The notes beneath the pieces were generated by a model that was not told the origin of the DNA, did not search any database, and was given only the letters and a program-made list of their open reading frames with translations. Both the position numbers and the translations under genes were made by a program. This document shows, piece after piece, positions 48,294-61,037 of a stretch of 64,000 bases of DNA; the stretch's first letter is position 1, and every line of letters starts with the position of its first letter. The stretch covers positions 38,540,261 to 38,604,260 of the forward strand of contig OU744446.1 of assembly GCA_916610825.1 (NCBI GenBank), given 5' to 3'. Source of the DNA: Haliclystus octoradiatus. Lineage: Eukaryota > Cnidaria > Staurozoa > Stauromedusae > Haliclystidae.

Positions 48294-50690
48294 ACTGCCG
48301 CTCGGTTTTGTTAAGACTACTTCGTCATTCTATTCGCGCATGATTTGAAAAGATCGTTATCGTTGAATTGTTTAGATGGCTTCCCACTGTTTTGGATATA
48401 TTTTGACAATGTAATTTACATCCACGTGCAATCTATTCAGGAAGTGCCCAGCTGTGTACAGGAAAAGTTACTTTAGTATCGCATACTATTTCTAGGTCAA
48501 ATGGGTTACGGACGTACAAGAACTTTCGGGTAGAGAGACAGCAAGAATTTGGCATGTACGCAGATTTACGATCATAGCGTACACATTTGAACTGAGGAGG
48601 AAATTTAAAAGCAAGCTAAAAGGGCGCTGTCCACAATTAAGATCATCACTTGTCAAATCTCGTATATAATTTTATTCTAGTAACTTTGGTATCGCGCCAG
48701 TGGATAGCATAGAATAACACGGTTGCCTTGAATAGTTACAGTATATTATGTTGACTGATAAATATAATAATTGCCTCGCAATGCGTACAGCTATAACATA
48801 CTCTGAAATATAGGATGCAAGATAGGGTGAGTCTTCGAAATGCGTTCTGCTGACTGCTAGTCATGCTGCTTTATATATACGATTATCATAAGCATACGAT
48901 CAAGTTATGGATAATGCTATTATTCTGTCTTTCATATCATACCCTATTCTGGAATGTTCTTACACCAAAATAAACCTAAATGATTAATGATTTCAACACT
49001 ATATACAGCTGTGTTGTAAATTGTTGGTCTTCATGAGTTTGATCACGTTCCTTGCGGTGTGCATCTGACGTGAGTCAGAACTGTTTAGACAATTTAGAGT
49101 ACATTTACCCTATAGTTAGATACCCTATAGTGTGCTGGTTAGTGCTAGCTGAGGATTCATATGACACACACTTATATATACTTGCTTTATATTCTTACGA
49201 TGATACATTACAACGCACGAAGATTTATTTTAGAATTATTTCTCTTCGTTTGTATTTGGGAAGATATTTGTACCTATATATAGTTCATGAGGTGATTTGG
49301 TTGGTAATTTTTGTGTCTTGCTGTTATTCTTTGTCATGATCTTTATTATTATAGTTTCCTCTTTCCATTTCTTTCTGTCATCCTCGTCCATATGTTTATT
49401 CTTTATTAGATGCTAGCTATAACATGCTAATCCTAAATTACACTTTCCTTGAGAAACCTTTTAGTCTGGCTGCTACCACTAATGCCCTGCCATAGGGAGA
49501 TATGACGTTTTCATAGGATATACCTACAGTATATACTTATATAGTATAGTACATTAAATCAGGTTGTTGTTTGCCATATAATATCTTCACACTCATTTTT
49601 GCAAATAAATTCATGCTTAATTTCAGAATGATTTCAGCTGTAGTGAACCGTCTAATTAAACCGGATTTTTAAGTTTTGTTAATGGCTAAATCCAAGCTTA
49701 GTAATTACGTCAGGACTGCTTTGATTGAGAAATTCGTCTTTAAATAGCTTTCAAAAACATCCTGCTTGCAGCTTTTTGATTTGAACATGTCTCATAAATC
49801 CATCTTAAAATTGTCAGAATGGAATTAGTTAATGAGCTCAGTGGAGTGTATAATTTAGACGTTAAGATATATTGCACTGGGAGTAACCAGAGGGGGGATA
49901 TATGACTTTAATCATATCGTCAGTTTAATGTCATTTTTGCGGACTTTTAAAATGGAGTGACATAGTATTGTCAACCTAATAATCATGTTAGATGGTGTAA
50001 CTATATGAGAATTAATCAATCAGCAGCAAATAGTAGCGTGGACGGGTACACTATAAGAACTTGTCCATCTCTTGATTGCTTTCTCATTCGTATCTCCCCC
50101 TCGTATCATTCCATGGACAACTGGTCATGTGCCATATACTTCTCCAAATTTATGAATGTGCTACGGTACCATCTGTAATAGTTGATTGATAGGTGAGAAG
50201 CTACTATAACGTATGTTATCATCAGAATAATTTTCAATTTTTCTTTGCCTATATGGTATGGAAATTATTAAATTGAGCAATCAATATCGTTATATTTTTT
50301 ATTGAAAAATATATCAGTCCTTTGAGAAAAAAGTTTTATCAATCCTAATGAAAGCATATTTAGATAGATAAATTATGATAATTAGATGTCAATTAATTAT
50401 GTGCATAAAGCAGTTCCCTGTCGCGTTATATATGCATGATTTTTCGACTTTGTTCAGGCTTCAGCTTGTTGTTTAACTACGATAGAGCAGATAGAGTCAT
50501 AATTATTATATATTCAGTTAGGTACACATTTTGAAAGTTGAAAATATTGGTGATTGTTTCATTACATATTTCATATAACAGCTGAAAATAATGCCTGCGA
50601 AGAGTATGTACTGTATTCTTTATACATAATTCTAAATATTGATATTTAATATTAACTATGTTGTATATTAACGTACCGTAATGTACTGTA
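48294..50690. other. Divergent spacer upstream of GPX and p190RhoGAP
   Basis: About 2.4 kb of AT-rich sequence with no supported gene, SINE or MITE. The GPX promoter should lie in its first few hundred bases (48294-48600), which are somewhat GC-richer. Short open frames around 49052-49339 have repetitive, low-complexity composition and no family resemblance. Confidence 0.55.
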
Positions 50691-51025
50691 CGGTATTATA
50701 TATCGCTGGCGCGGGACGGTCCCAAAGGAAGTCAATGTTGTGTGTTGTGATCATGTGACCAAATCTATTATTCTCCACTTCCCGTTTATAGCGCCATTTT
50801 GAATATTTTTTGCGTTTTTTACCGAGAGAAGATATTCAACAGCGCGAGACCAAAGTCGGTTGATCTGAGTCAGAATATATAGTAAGAGGATTTAAAATTG
50901 TCGTTGTTTAACATGGCGCGGCCATCATTTTACTCTTACCGAATTGTCTGGGATAGTGGTTCAACTTCTGTTTTTATTTCTGGTATATTATGTTGAATAA
51001 AGAGATGTAATTTATATATACAGTA
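50690..51025 (+). promoter_or_regulatory. Promoter and non-coding first exon of p190RhoGAP
   Basis: A local GC-rich patch (GGCGCGGGACGG, GCGCGAGACC, GGCGCGGCCATC) contains an E-box-like GATCATGTGACC near 50750. A donor-like ATATATAGTAAGAGG at 50876-50890 and an acceptor ATATATACAG at 51014-51023, two bases before the start codon, suggest a non-coding exon ending at about 50881 and a short 5' UTR intron. Trans-splicing at the same acceptor is an alternative. Confidence 0.45.
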
Positions 51026-54000
51026 ATGGCAAACGAAACGAAGACAACACGGACTTTCAACATCTGTGTTGTTGGTTTGTCTGGGATTGATGAAGAACGA
51101 TCATTATATGGAACGGGCAAATCCTGTCTTTGCAACCGTTTTGTTCGCCCAGCACAAGATGACTTTATCATGGATCATACATCAGTATTTAGTGCTTCAG
51201 ATTTTGGTGGTAGCGTTATAAATAACAACCATTACCTCTACTGGGGAGCAGCTCAGAGGTGTCTGGAAGATGGCTCAAATTGTATGTTTCAAATAGTAGA
51301 GCAATCCGAATTCATTGATGATTCCTCATTTTTACCTATTACATTAGGTGGACAACTGGCACCTTATTTCAAGCGTAGTACAGCTACTAAGTTATCTTCT
51401 CCTGGTAAGCTTATGTATATTAGTCGTGATCAAGTTGCAATTCAAAGTGATTACGAGCAAGTCGATTTACCTGAGGGAAAATTTAAAGTTGATGGATTTT
51501 TATGTGTTTATGATGTCAGTCTTCAATTTGCTCAGCAACATCAACGTACTGCATTCCAAGAAGAGATACTATCAAATATTATCACTCATATAACTAAGAG
51601 CAAAAAACCATATATTATCGTTGCAACGAAATGTGATGAAGCCGATGAAACTTTACTTGCTAATGCTCATCGTTTTGTTCATACTCGAAAGATTCAAACG
51701 CCTTTGGTTGAAACATCTGCTTTAGATAATATTAATGTTAGTTCATGTTTTAATGTACTGGCACAATTGATCGATAGCAAAATACGTGTACGTACAAAAA
51801 TTACACATTATCAAGAAAGCCAACAGATTCAACAAGAACTTACACAAAAATCATTAGAAAAATACCAGACATTAGTAAGAAGTGTTTTGACTGATTTGTT
51901 GTCAATTGTATCATGGTGTGATTTTCAAAATCAACAAAAACAACATGATGATTATAAACAGTTTATATTATTATGTGGTACAAATGAAGCTGAGAGAGTA
52001 TTTAGTAGGCAAGTAAAGAAATTAAAACAACATTATGCTGATAAAAAATTAAATCAACATTTAAGTTTTCTGCCAGATGCCCTTGACGAGTTATTACCAA
52101 CACTCCAATCTATTGAAAATTCTATTTGGAAATGGGAAGGTTGTCAACGAACTATTAGGGCCCATAAACATTTTACAAAATGGTTCCGAGTTTTACCAGA
52201 AGGTATTGCCTGGAACGACAAACAAGAAATTTTATCATCTAATGAAAAAACAATTCCATTTGATGTATTGCAATTAGAAAGATCAAGAGCATGTTTTGAT
52301 CGCCATGTTAAAAAATTAATGGAATCAGCTAAAAAACTACGAATGAAAAGTGAATTTCGTAAATTATTAGAATTAACAACTGAAATTCGTCCGGGTACAA
52401 GTTGGAGTGGTGCTACACTGATGGTATCCAATGAAGAAACTTATAGATATTTGGATGAACATGACCGTAAAATTATATTTGAAACATATTTACAAGATAT
52501 TACGTTACTTGCTAAATTAGATTTTCAAGAATTATTATTTGAATCTGCGCCGAAATTTGTTACATTGAGTCAAAATATGAGACCTTCTGATGTTGAAATG
52601 AAAAGTATTTACGAGTATTTAAAAGATGATAGCCGATTTAGAAATTTGGAAAGCGTTGGTAATGCTAGAGATATTTTATTATTTAATCATATTGCTTTAA
52701 TGGCAAGTCCAACACGATGTCTAAGTGGCCCTGAAAAATGTATGGATCGTTTAATGCAAGAAGTTGTCGAGTTAACAGGACACAGGTAAATGTACAATTT
52801 ATATATATATATATATATATGTATCTTATTTTACATGTCAAGTATCATTTTTTTTCATGTTCAAAAACGATACATTTTGTTTCAAAATACGGTAGGTTTG
52901 GTTTTCAAGTGTTCATTTGCTTCGATTTATATTTGTAAACTCTTTCGAAATCCATAAATAAAACTTACTCATTTCTAAACTAATATTTTTCAAATTGTTT
53001 TTAATCCTGTTTTCATCTTGCTGTCAACGGATAAAGTTTATAATAGTTTGCGAAAATTTTACAAACATCAATTGTTTCTAAACATGTATTTGTAACATTT
53101 TTGTTCTAAATATAACAAAATCAATCTTTTTGTTCCACGTACTTCAAATGTTAATATAATATTGTACACTGTTTAGAGTTTTGTACTTTTGTGTTTTCAA
53201 GTCTACAACTTTTAAATTGAAGAGCGGTTTGTTTCGACAAAATGTCATCTTGTCAAAAATATGAAAGGGTTTTATTATTTATATATCAACCACAATTACC
53301 CAACTAAAACCATCATGGACGGTTCATATTACAAAGTATTTCATATTGAAAATCATTAATACTTTAATCACATCCGTTGTTAATTGATATTAGAATGTTA
53401 TGATTTATATTTGTATATCATAATTCAATATTATCAAGTGTGTTCTGGATTTGTTGACAGACTGTAGGTAGCCTAGGCCTATTTGATAATATTGAAAAGG
53501 ATTATATGCCACTCAAATGTTATCAGCATTAGATCTATTTATTGACCCATTTAATTGCAATGTCCTTACAACCGCGTTTCAACATGCACTTGATTTAGTA
53601 GTCCCTATCAGTCTTCATCATTGATCAAAATATTAGTTAAATTTCTGTGAGCTAACCTATATTCATTAGGTGTCTGTGTTTGGAATTGGGACCGTACTTA
53701 ACTGAATTATTGTCCCTTGGCATACCCTTCTGGATTTTGTATAGAGACGTGAGTTTCCTATCTGGTTGTAGTCCTATAGGCCTACTGTACCACAACTATG
53801 TAGATTTCGGTTGACATGTTAATGGGTATTTTAAATTTTGTATTTGTAACAAAGATTTTGCCTGGTTTAAATAGGACTTAATATAATAAAACTTTGAATA
53901 ACTCTTCCCGCAATTTGATTCGCTAACGGCTTTGTTTGGATCATGCAACGAAAACACAGAAAATTAAAATTAAAATAATTTGCAGATGAAAAACACACAA

Positions 54001-57000
54001 AAATTAAAAAGATTTTAATTTAAGTTTTGCTACAGTTGCGCATAAATTTAGCATGAATTAGGTTACAGTTAATACCTCACAGCACCGTTCCTTCATAAAG
54101 AAACAGTCCGGCAACAGCTTAGAACACGCAGCAGTAGGCCTAAATGACGGAATATGAGAGAAAATGATCAAATCAGAGAAAGTAAATGAACATTTGCCCT
54201 CAAAAAGTTTGCTTTGTTTTATAAAAGAATTAGCACACGGATGCCATGTTGTAACTCTTTAATCCAATTCTAACCAGTTTTGCCAATGTTGGTAACATTT
54301 GTTCTCATTGTGGTTTAACCTAGGTTAGTCAAAATTTGCCACAATTTGTTACATGAAAATGCACTTTCAACTTTGACACACCCTCGATTACGCACATATT
54401 TTTTAAACTCTAGACCTAAAGACACTAGGTATATTCTGTAAGAAGTTGCATTGGGCCAAACTATGCTTAAGTGATAGGTCACAATTCTATTATATATATA
54501 TATATATGAATAAAACCGCCTGAGGAGCACTACAGCGCGAAACTTCGAGTAACGGAGAAAACGTCTCTTCTTATTTTATATCTATACAGCTCTGCTTACC
54601 GGTATTGAGCACTATATTGATGTTTTGCTCTATTTATTTATTAAATCAACATTATTATTATTATTATATATATGTGAATTTGATGGAAATTTTGTGAAAA
54701 AATTCATATTATATATGTGTAATTACTTACTTATACTTACTAATTATGTTACTATAGGCCTACTCTAATACATTTTAAAGCCCCTATAACAAATATTAGA
54801 ACTAATTAAAATTGGATGTATTATTACTATTGTATATAATAAAATTTATGTTTATCTATATAGCAGATAATATATGTCTTCATTTGACAGAGCGGTAAAT
54901 AATAATAGCCTAATATATGGCGAAAGAGTATGTGCAGTTTCTTTGTTTATCTCTCAAATAAAGACACATGACGATGATGATGTTTCGGCCCTTGACGTTT
55001 GGGCTCTTCTATTTACATTGTTGCTTGATTTTCAGCTACGTTTATGGTATTTGAAGTTTAGAGACTTTGAGGCAAGATCATTTATTAGTATTTACTCAGT
55101 CTGAGATCAGATGTTTTCATTAATTTATATTGAAAATAGACTAGATAGATAATATTATGTATGTTTAGATTGTAATTTATAAAGTAGTAGTATTTGACAT
55201 AAATCTAAATTTATATTAACCTACATTATCAATCAAGTTAACAAATGTTCAATGTCATCTTTTTCCATTATTTCTATCTTGAACTATGCCTTTCGCTTGT
55301 GCCATCTTTATGCCCATAAGCCATATGTCGTTGTTCATTTGTTTGAGAAAAGTTCTTCTGAGGGCTATAATATAAATACAGTAAAATTCGGCAACAACAT
55401 TTCCGGATGTAACGGTATTCTGAGAATAACAGTAAGCCAAAAAAGTCCGGGAATGAGTAATTTACGGTCAAACTTTCCTAAATATTTACCGCTAACAACG
55501 GATTCTGCCAAAACTGGTAAAATAGTTTGTCTCCCTAGCGTACCGTTATTGCCAGATTCAACTATATAATACTAATCATAACACGGGAATTGTTCCACAA
55601 CAGTTCTTGGTACATTGCTCAATGAAAATAATCAAGGCATTTATAGAAATCATGCCGTGAGAACAAGTTTTATCTCACTAATCTGAAGACAGCATAACAA
55701 ACAGAACCAGAATTGTATACAATAGACACAATTAAAGAACAATAACATAATCAATAACCACTCAACTGTATTATATATTATCACATATAGGCCTACTGTA
55801 TTATATATTAATACATACACCGTATTATATATTATCACATATACTGTATTATATATTATCAAATATACTGTATTATATATTATCACATATACTGTATTAT
55901 TTATTATCACATATACTGTATTATATATTAATACATACACCATATTATATTATATCATATCTACTGTATTATATATTATCATATAGGATACTGATGAGTT
56001 TTTGTAGTCTAGTTGAAATAAATCGCCTGATGATCATCTTATGGTGTGAAACCTGGAGTAGCTCAATGCTAGTATGTTTCATTTTTGTTTACTCTCATCT
56101 CATTGTGGATTGTAAATTACAACTTTTTATTTTCTCATTTGATTTCAGACCTGTTTGTAATCCTTATGAAAATGATCTTTTGATGGATTCAGAAGATGAA
56201 CAAATTGGTATTCTTGTGATTGGTAGGAGCGGTCTTGCGCATGAGCTTAAGGAACAAATACAGGTAGATCAATCACACATGCAAATTATGCAACGCTTGA
56301 CCAATGATTTTTCCTTACAGAAATAATTTCAATACTAAAACCTAACCTAATAATTTTGACATTTCAAAAAAGATTATTCTCTCGTTTGACTGAGACTTAA
56401 CTCTCATGTCTGTTTCGTAAAACCGTAGAAATCACTTTTTTCTTAATTTTGACTAACCTTCCGGGAACCTTGTTGGCAGTTTGCTTGGTTTTGTTGGATG
56501 CTAACCTGATTTCTACTTGCAATTCGTTAAACAAGTGAATTCGATGTGATGAACATGGGCTTTAAGTTTCCTTATTTCTTTCAACGTTTTAAATTGTGAT
56601 TGTCCAATCCTCATTTCGTCGTTTTACTATTTTATAAGTGTTGTTGTGGCCCTAATTATTAGAATTACAGTCTAACTTGCTTAATATCCCCCCCTGGTAC
56701 AGATGAAAAGCGGGACATTAAGCAAGGTGGGATATTAAGCGAGGTAGGATTATGAGAGTTTGTATGGAGAATGGAAAATAGAAATCAATATGTGGGGATA
56801 TTAACCGAGTTCGACTGGAAAATAATTGCCTACGCAGATTGAGATCATTTATAACAGTAAAGTATGTGGAAAATAAAGTTGGTTCGCATACAACTGTAAA
56901 CCTGTTCTAAACATTTGACAAATGATTCCTTTTGTTACATTGCATTTCTTCATTGTCTTTATTTCGCATAGCTTCAAAGTTCTTCAAGTGATACTCTGGA

Positions 57001-60000
57001 GTATATTGTCGATGGTCAAATTCATGCATTGGATCTCAAAGTAATTGATCAATGCGATACGTCAATGGATGATATTGTATCGATAACAGATGATTTCAAT
57101 CCGCAAGGTATGATATATCATCCAGTATGATGTAGGCCCCTACAAGCAAATTTTAGTCCTTTTCATTCCTTGGATAAAATTACAATACTTTGGATAAAAG
57201 ATTTGTTTACTTCTGCATAACAGCATGTAGTAAATGTAAATCACATACCAAATAACTAGAGCTTAACAATATGCGTTAACTAACGTGATTACTTAGTTTT
57301 AAACAATTTCATTAGATTTTCGTTTGATAAGTATATTTTGATTTAGCAGCAGACATGTACTTGTTTCTGACCATTAGCCGTCATCATTGCTGAGCAGTGA
57401 ACAAAAGACTGACTTCTCCTATTGTATCTTGGTCAAGATGAGTTGATCAATGTGATGAAAAAGTTCATCACATGAAAAAAAAACTGCGCCATAACAGAGT
57501 GCTCAAACTACCAAAGTAGTGACATCTTGAGTTTATAAATATTGGGTTCCTGGCTTGTTTCTAAGCTTAGGCAATTAATGTTTCTAAGTTTCTAAGCGAG
57601 TTATACACAGTGATAATGTACATCTTATAATTATGGCTTGGTGATTATAATTGAAGTGCGCTATTAGCGCAACAAGTCAACCATTCGGAGGAACCGTAAA
57701 GACGTCAGCAAAGCTTTCATTTCTCTCAACAACATTGGAATTCTATTACCTCCATCATGTGCATTACTGGATTCTTTGTTGGCCTTTAGTGTGACAAAGA
57801 AACTTGTAAACAAGACAATTCACAATACAATTCATTATGAAAAGATACTATCTGCCCCTAGATCCATCAAACATCTCCTTCGGTTGTCAATGAAGGATGT
57901 CATGCAGTGGATGCGGCTTATTATACGCATCTGAAACGTGGGTTCTCTCAACACCCCGTTGACTCATATTGATTCAGTTTATGACGCCATTGCTTCGGAA
58001 CGCTTTGACATTTGCCCAACCTACTGTCAGCTGCTAAGCTTGGAAAACTTTCCATTTCTGCTTCTGCTATTGCTCATCAGCGCCAGATGTCTGTTTTAGT
58101 TCATGTTGAGTGATCAGGGTCACAATACCCAATTGAAAGAATGCAGATTTGTCATTTTCGTAAATCATTTAAGACACTCAAGAATGAATCACTGACTGCT
58201 GTCACAGACTACTGCATTCGCATGTGTCCTCCTTTCTAGAAGGAATGACGGAGGTCGATCAAGTGTTAAATAAGTAATCAATTTCACCAATTTTAAACAA
58301 TCATAATTCATCTGGCATTGTCAATCATTTATATGGAATTTTTTATTAAACTGAAATGAAAATGAAAAACATTTTTTTGTGATATAATTTATTAAATGTT
58401 TAATATTCCTTGCAGGTTACTTGGCAATATATTCTGACCTTGATTCGTTGGATGACCTTTGTAAATCATTGAAAAGGTTAAACAAATTGGATGATGAGAC
58501 AGACTCATTTCTAACTCTACCTGTGGTTCTAATGTTAGCATGTGAACAGGAAGATGATATTCACGAATTAAGAAAAAATGGACAATTACTAGCAGAGGAG
58601 TAAGTATCCTACTGCCAATGCTTTTATTTTGAAATTGTGTAATGTTTATAACTTAATTGTCCTACTTTACCGTATGCACCAATTTGATTCTACAATTATT
58701 ACATATGCAAATTACGATAATCATTATCTGCAATCACATTCAATAGACCTGTTGCAATCATTTGACAATTTGCAAAAAATTGCCTGCAAAACCCATTTGT
58801 AGGCTGTTTCATTCAAAGTATAGCCGCTGCATGTCAATCTTAGTAAAAACAAAGATTCTTAAAGCAGAATAATCCAGTATTTAGTTGGGTAAGTACCACT
58901 TTTTCACCATTCACGTATCATTTCATTTTTGTCTCTGTAGCAGTGTAACGTCATTTCAAACAAGGGACAATTTTTTACAAATTTATTTGAAAATTACGTT
59001 GCAATAACGCCGCGTGTTAAAAATTAAAGTTGCAATGACCTAACAGAGCTGTAAATAGAATAAGAAGCAAGTAGCAATGTTATTTTCTCTATAAAGCTAA
59101 CAATGCTACCTATACCATACTCAACGGTTGATTATTTTGATTTATTAATCTTTGTTTTTAAGCGGCGATTGACCCTCTGCAGCTATTACTTTGAATGAAA
59201 TGATCAAATGTAGTGTCCAACTGGGATCCTAGATCGTAAATTGCTAAAGCAAGTTCAGAAGAAAATTGACGACTTTCTGATTTATAGGTCAATCCTCAAC
59301 AAAACGTTCAGGAGAAAATGATGTTGAAAATGTTCTAAGATTCAGGAAGGCTGAACCTTTATCAGGCACTGGTTCAATTGCAGCCCCATTCAATTATACC
59401 GCCAAGTCGTAGTTCCTACCCTTGAATAGCTGGTTGCACTCTTGGGATCTAGCTATATAACCTATTGGGCACTCTGACTTCACCTTTGATTGCCTCATTC
59501 TATTTGATCAACCTTTTAAAGATATTAAGATGTATGCTTAACATTAGACCTGCTTGTCAGATATCCACATCCCTGACATTTTTATTTTATGTTAGTAATT
59601 TCATTCTTTATACATTATAATTACTTCAATTTTCTACCACCTGTTCAAAGGGGTCAATTCTACTAGCTTGCATAATAGTTTGTTCGAAGGTGATGTCAAA
59701 CTGAACAGTTTTGATATATGTGTTTTTCATTTAGGTAGAGCGTAACCTCGTTAATATCACTCTCTGTGATGTAATGAAAATTATAATACTATGCAGGCTG
59801 TGATAACAAACAAAGTGAAATAAGTAGAGTTTGATATAAATTGGTTCTAGAAAGTGTTTGATATTAAAATATGATAAATATTAATATTAACAGAGTTTTA
59901 ACTCTGTATTTATGTATTATAATTGTTTATTAGTGTGACACCTTTCAATCTGTCCAACCTTGATAAACTAGAGAGTTCTTTTCTCATTCAATATCTATTT

Positions 60001-60998
60001 AAGAAATTATCTATAATATCCTTAAATGTCAATCTATTTTCATCATTTGTACTTCCATGCCTTCATTGTGTCATTGCAACTCATAATTGTAATTTGATGA
60101 CTAAGGATAACGCTTTCCTTTCTATAACCATATGTCTATCGTCTGACCATGAAGGATTTAATTTAAGCTCCTTTAATCACCTTTAGAGTATACTCAAATC
60201 TTTTTAATGGTGTATTAAGCTCTACTAGATTTTAAGCAGGGCTTTGCTATAGACTTATAATACAAATACCAATTGAATAAGATTAATATATTGTAATACA
60301 GGTGGAATCATTCTTGGATGCAAGGCTAAACCTTATGTCTGTCTGGTTAGCCTTCATAATGATCTTTTACTTTATTGTAATGTAAATGACACGATGAATA
60401 CAACAAAGTCAATTTTAAGTTATTATTTCATTCGATGATGATTCCTCTTTTGTAACGATATCTACTTTCTTATATTTAATAAATTATATTCCAATCAAAT
60501 GGGCTGCTATGTGTATATTAAAATTCATAATGCATGTTTTTAAGCTTCTAATAATTATAATTGCTCAATAACAACTCATGCTCAAAGAAAACCTCTTTTA
60601 TTATTTTCATTCGATAATGATTCCTCTTTTGTAACGATATCTACTTTCTTATATTTAATAAATTATATTCCAATCAAATGGGCTGCTATGTGTATATTAA
60701 AATTCATAATGCATGTTTTTAAGCTTCTAATAATTATAATTGCTCAATAACAACTCATGCTCAAAGAAAACCTCTTTTATTATTTTCATTCGATAATGAT
60801 TCCTCTTTTGTAACGATATCTACTTTCTAATATTTAATAAATTATAATTAACCAAATGGTTTCTTATAAATGCAATTGTTAAATCCCTTGTTAAAGCGAC
60901 AACAATAGTAATGTGTGAGTGCCCACAAACAAAAGGCAGACGTGACACCACATCCAACTTCTAGTATTACTTGCATCACCAACCAAACTCCAGTCACA

Positions 60999-61037
<39 letters not shown>

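Noticed and set aside
49052-49339. 95-aa plus-strand frame upstream of p190RhoGAP
   Set aside because: Tyr/Leu/Ile-rich composition typical of AT-rich chance frames; no splice signals or similarity.
55650-55943. 97-aa minus-strand frame with repeated YNTVYVII
   Set aside because: It is the translation of the 24-bp minisatellite; 24 is divisible by three, so the frame stays open by construction.
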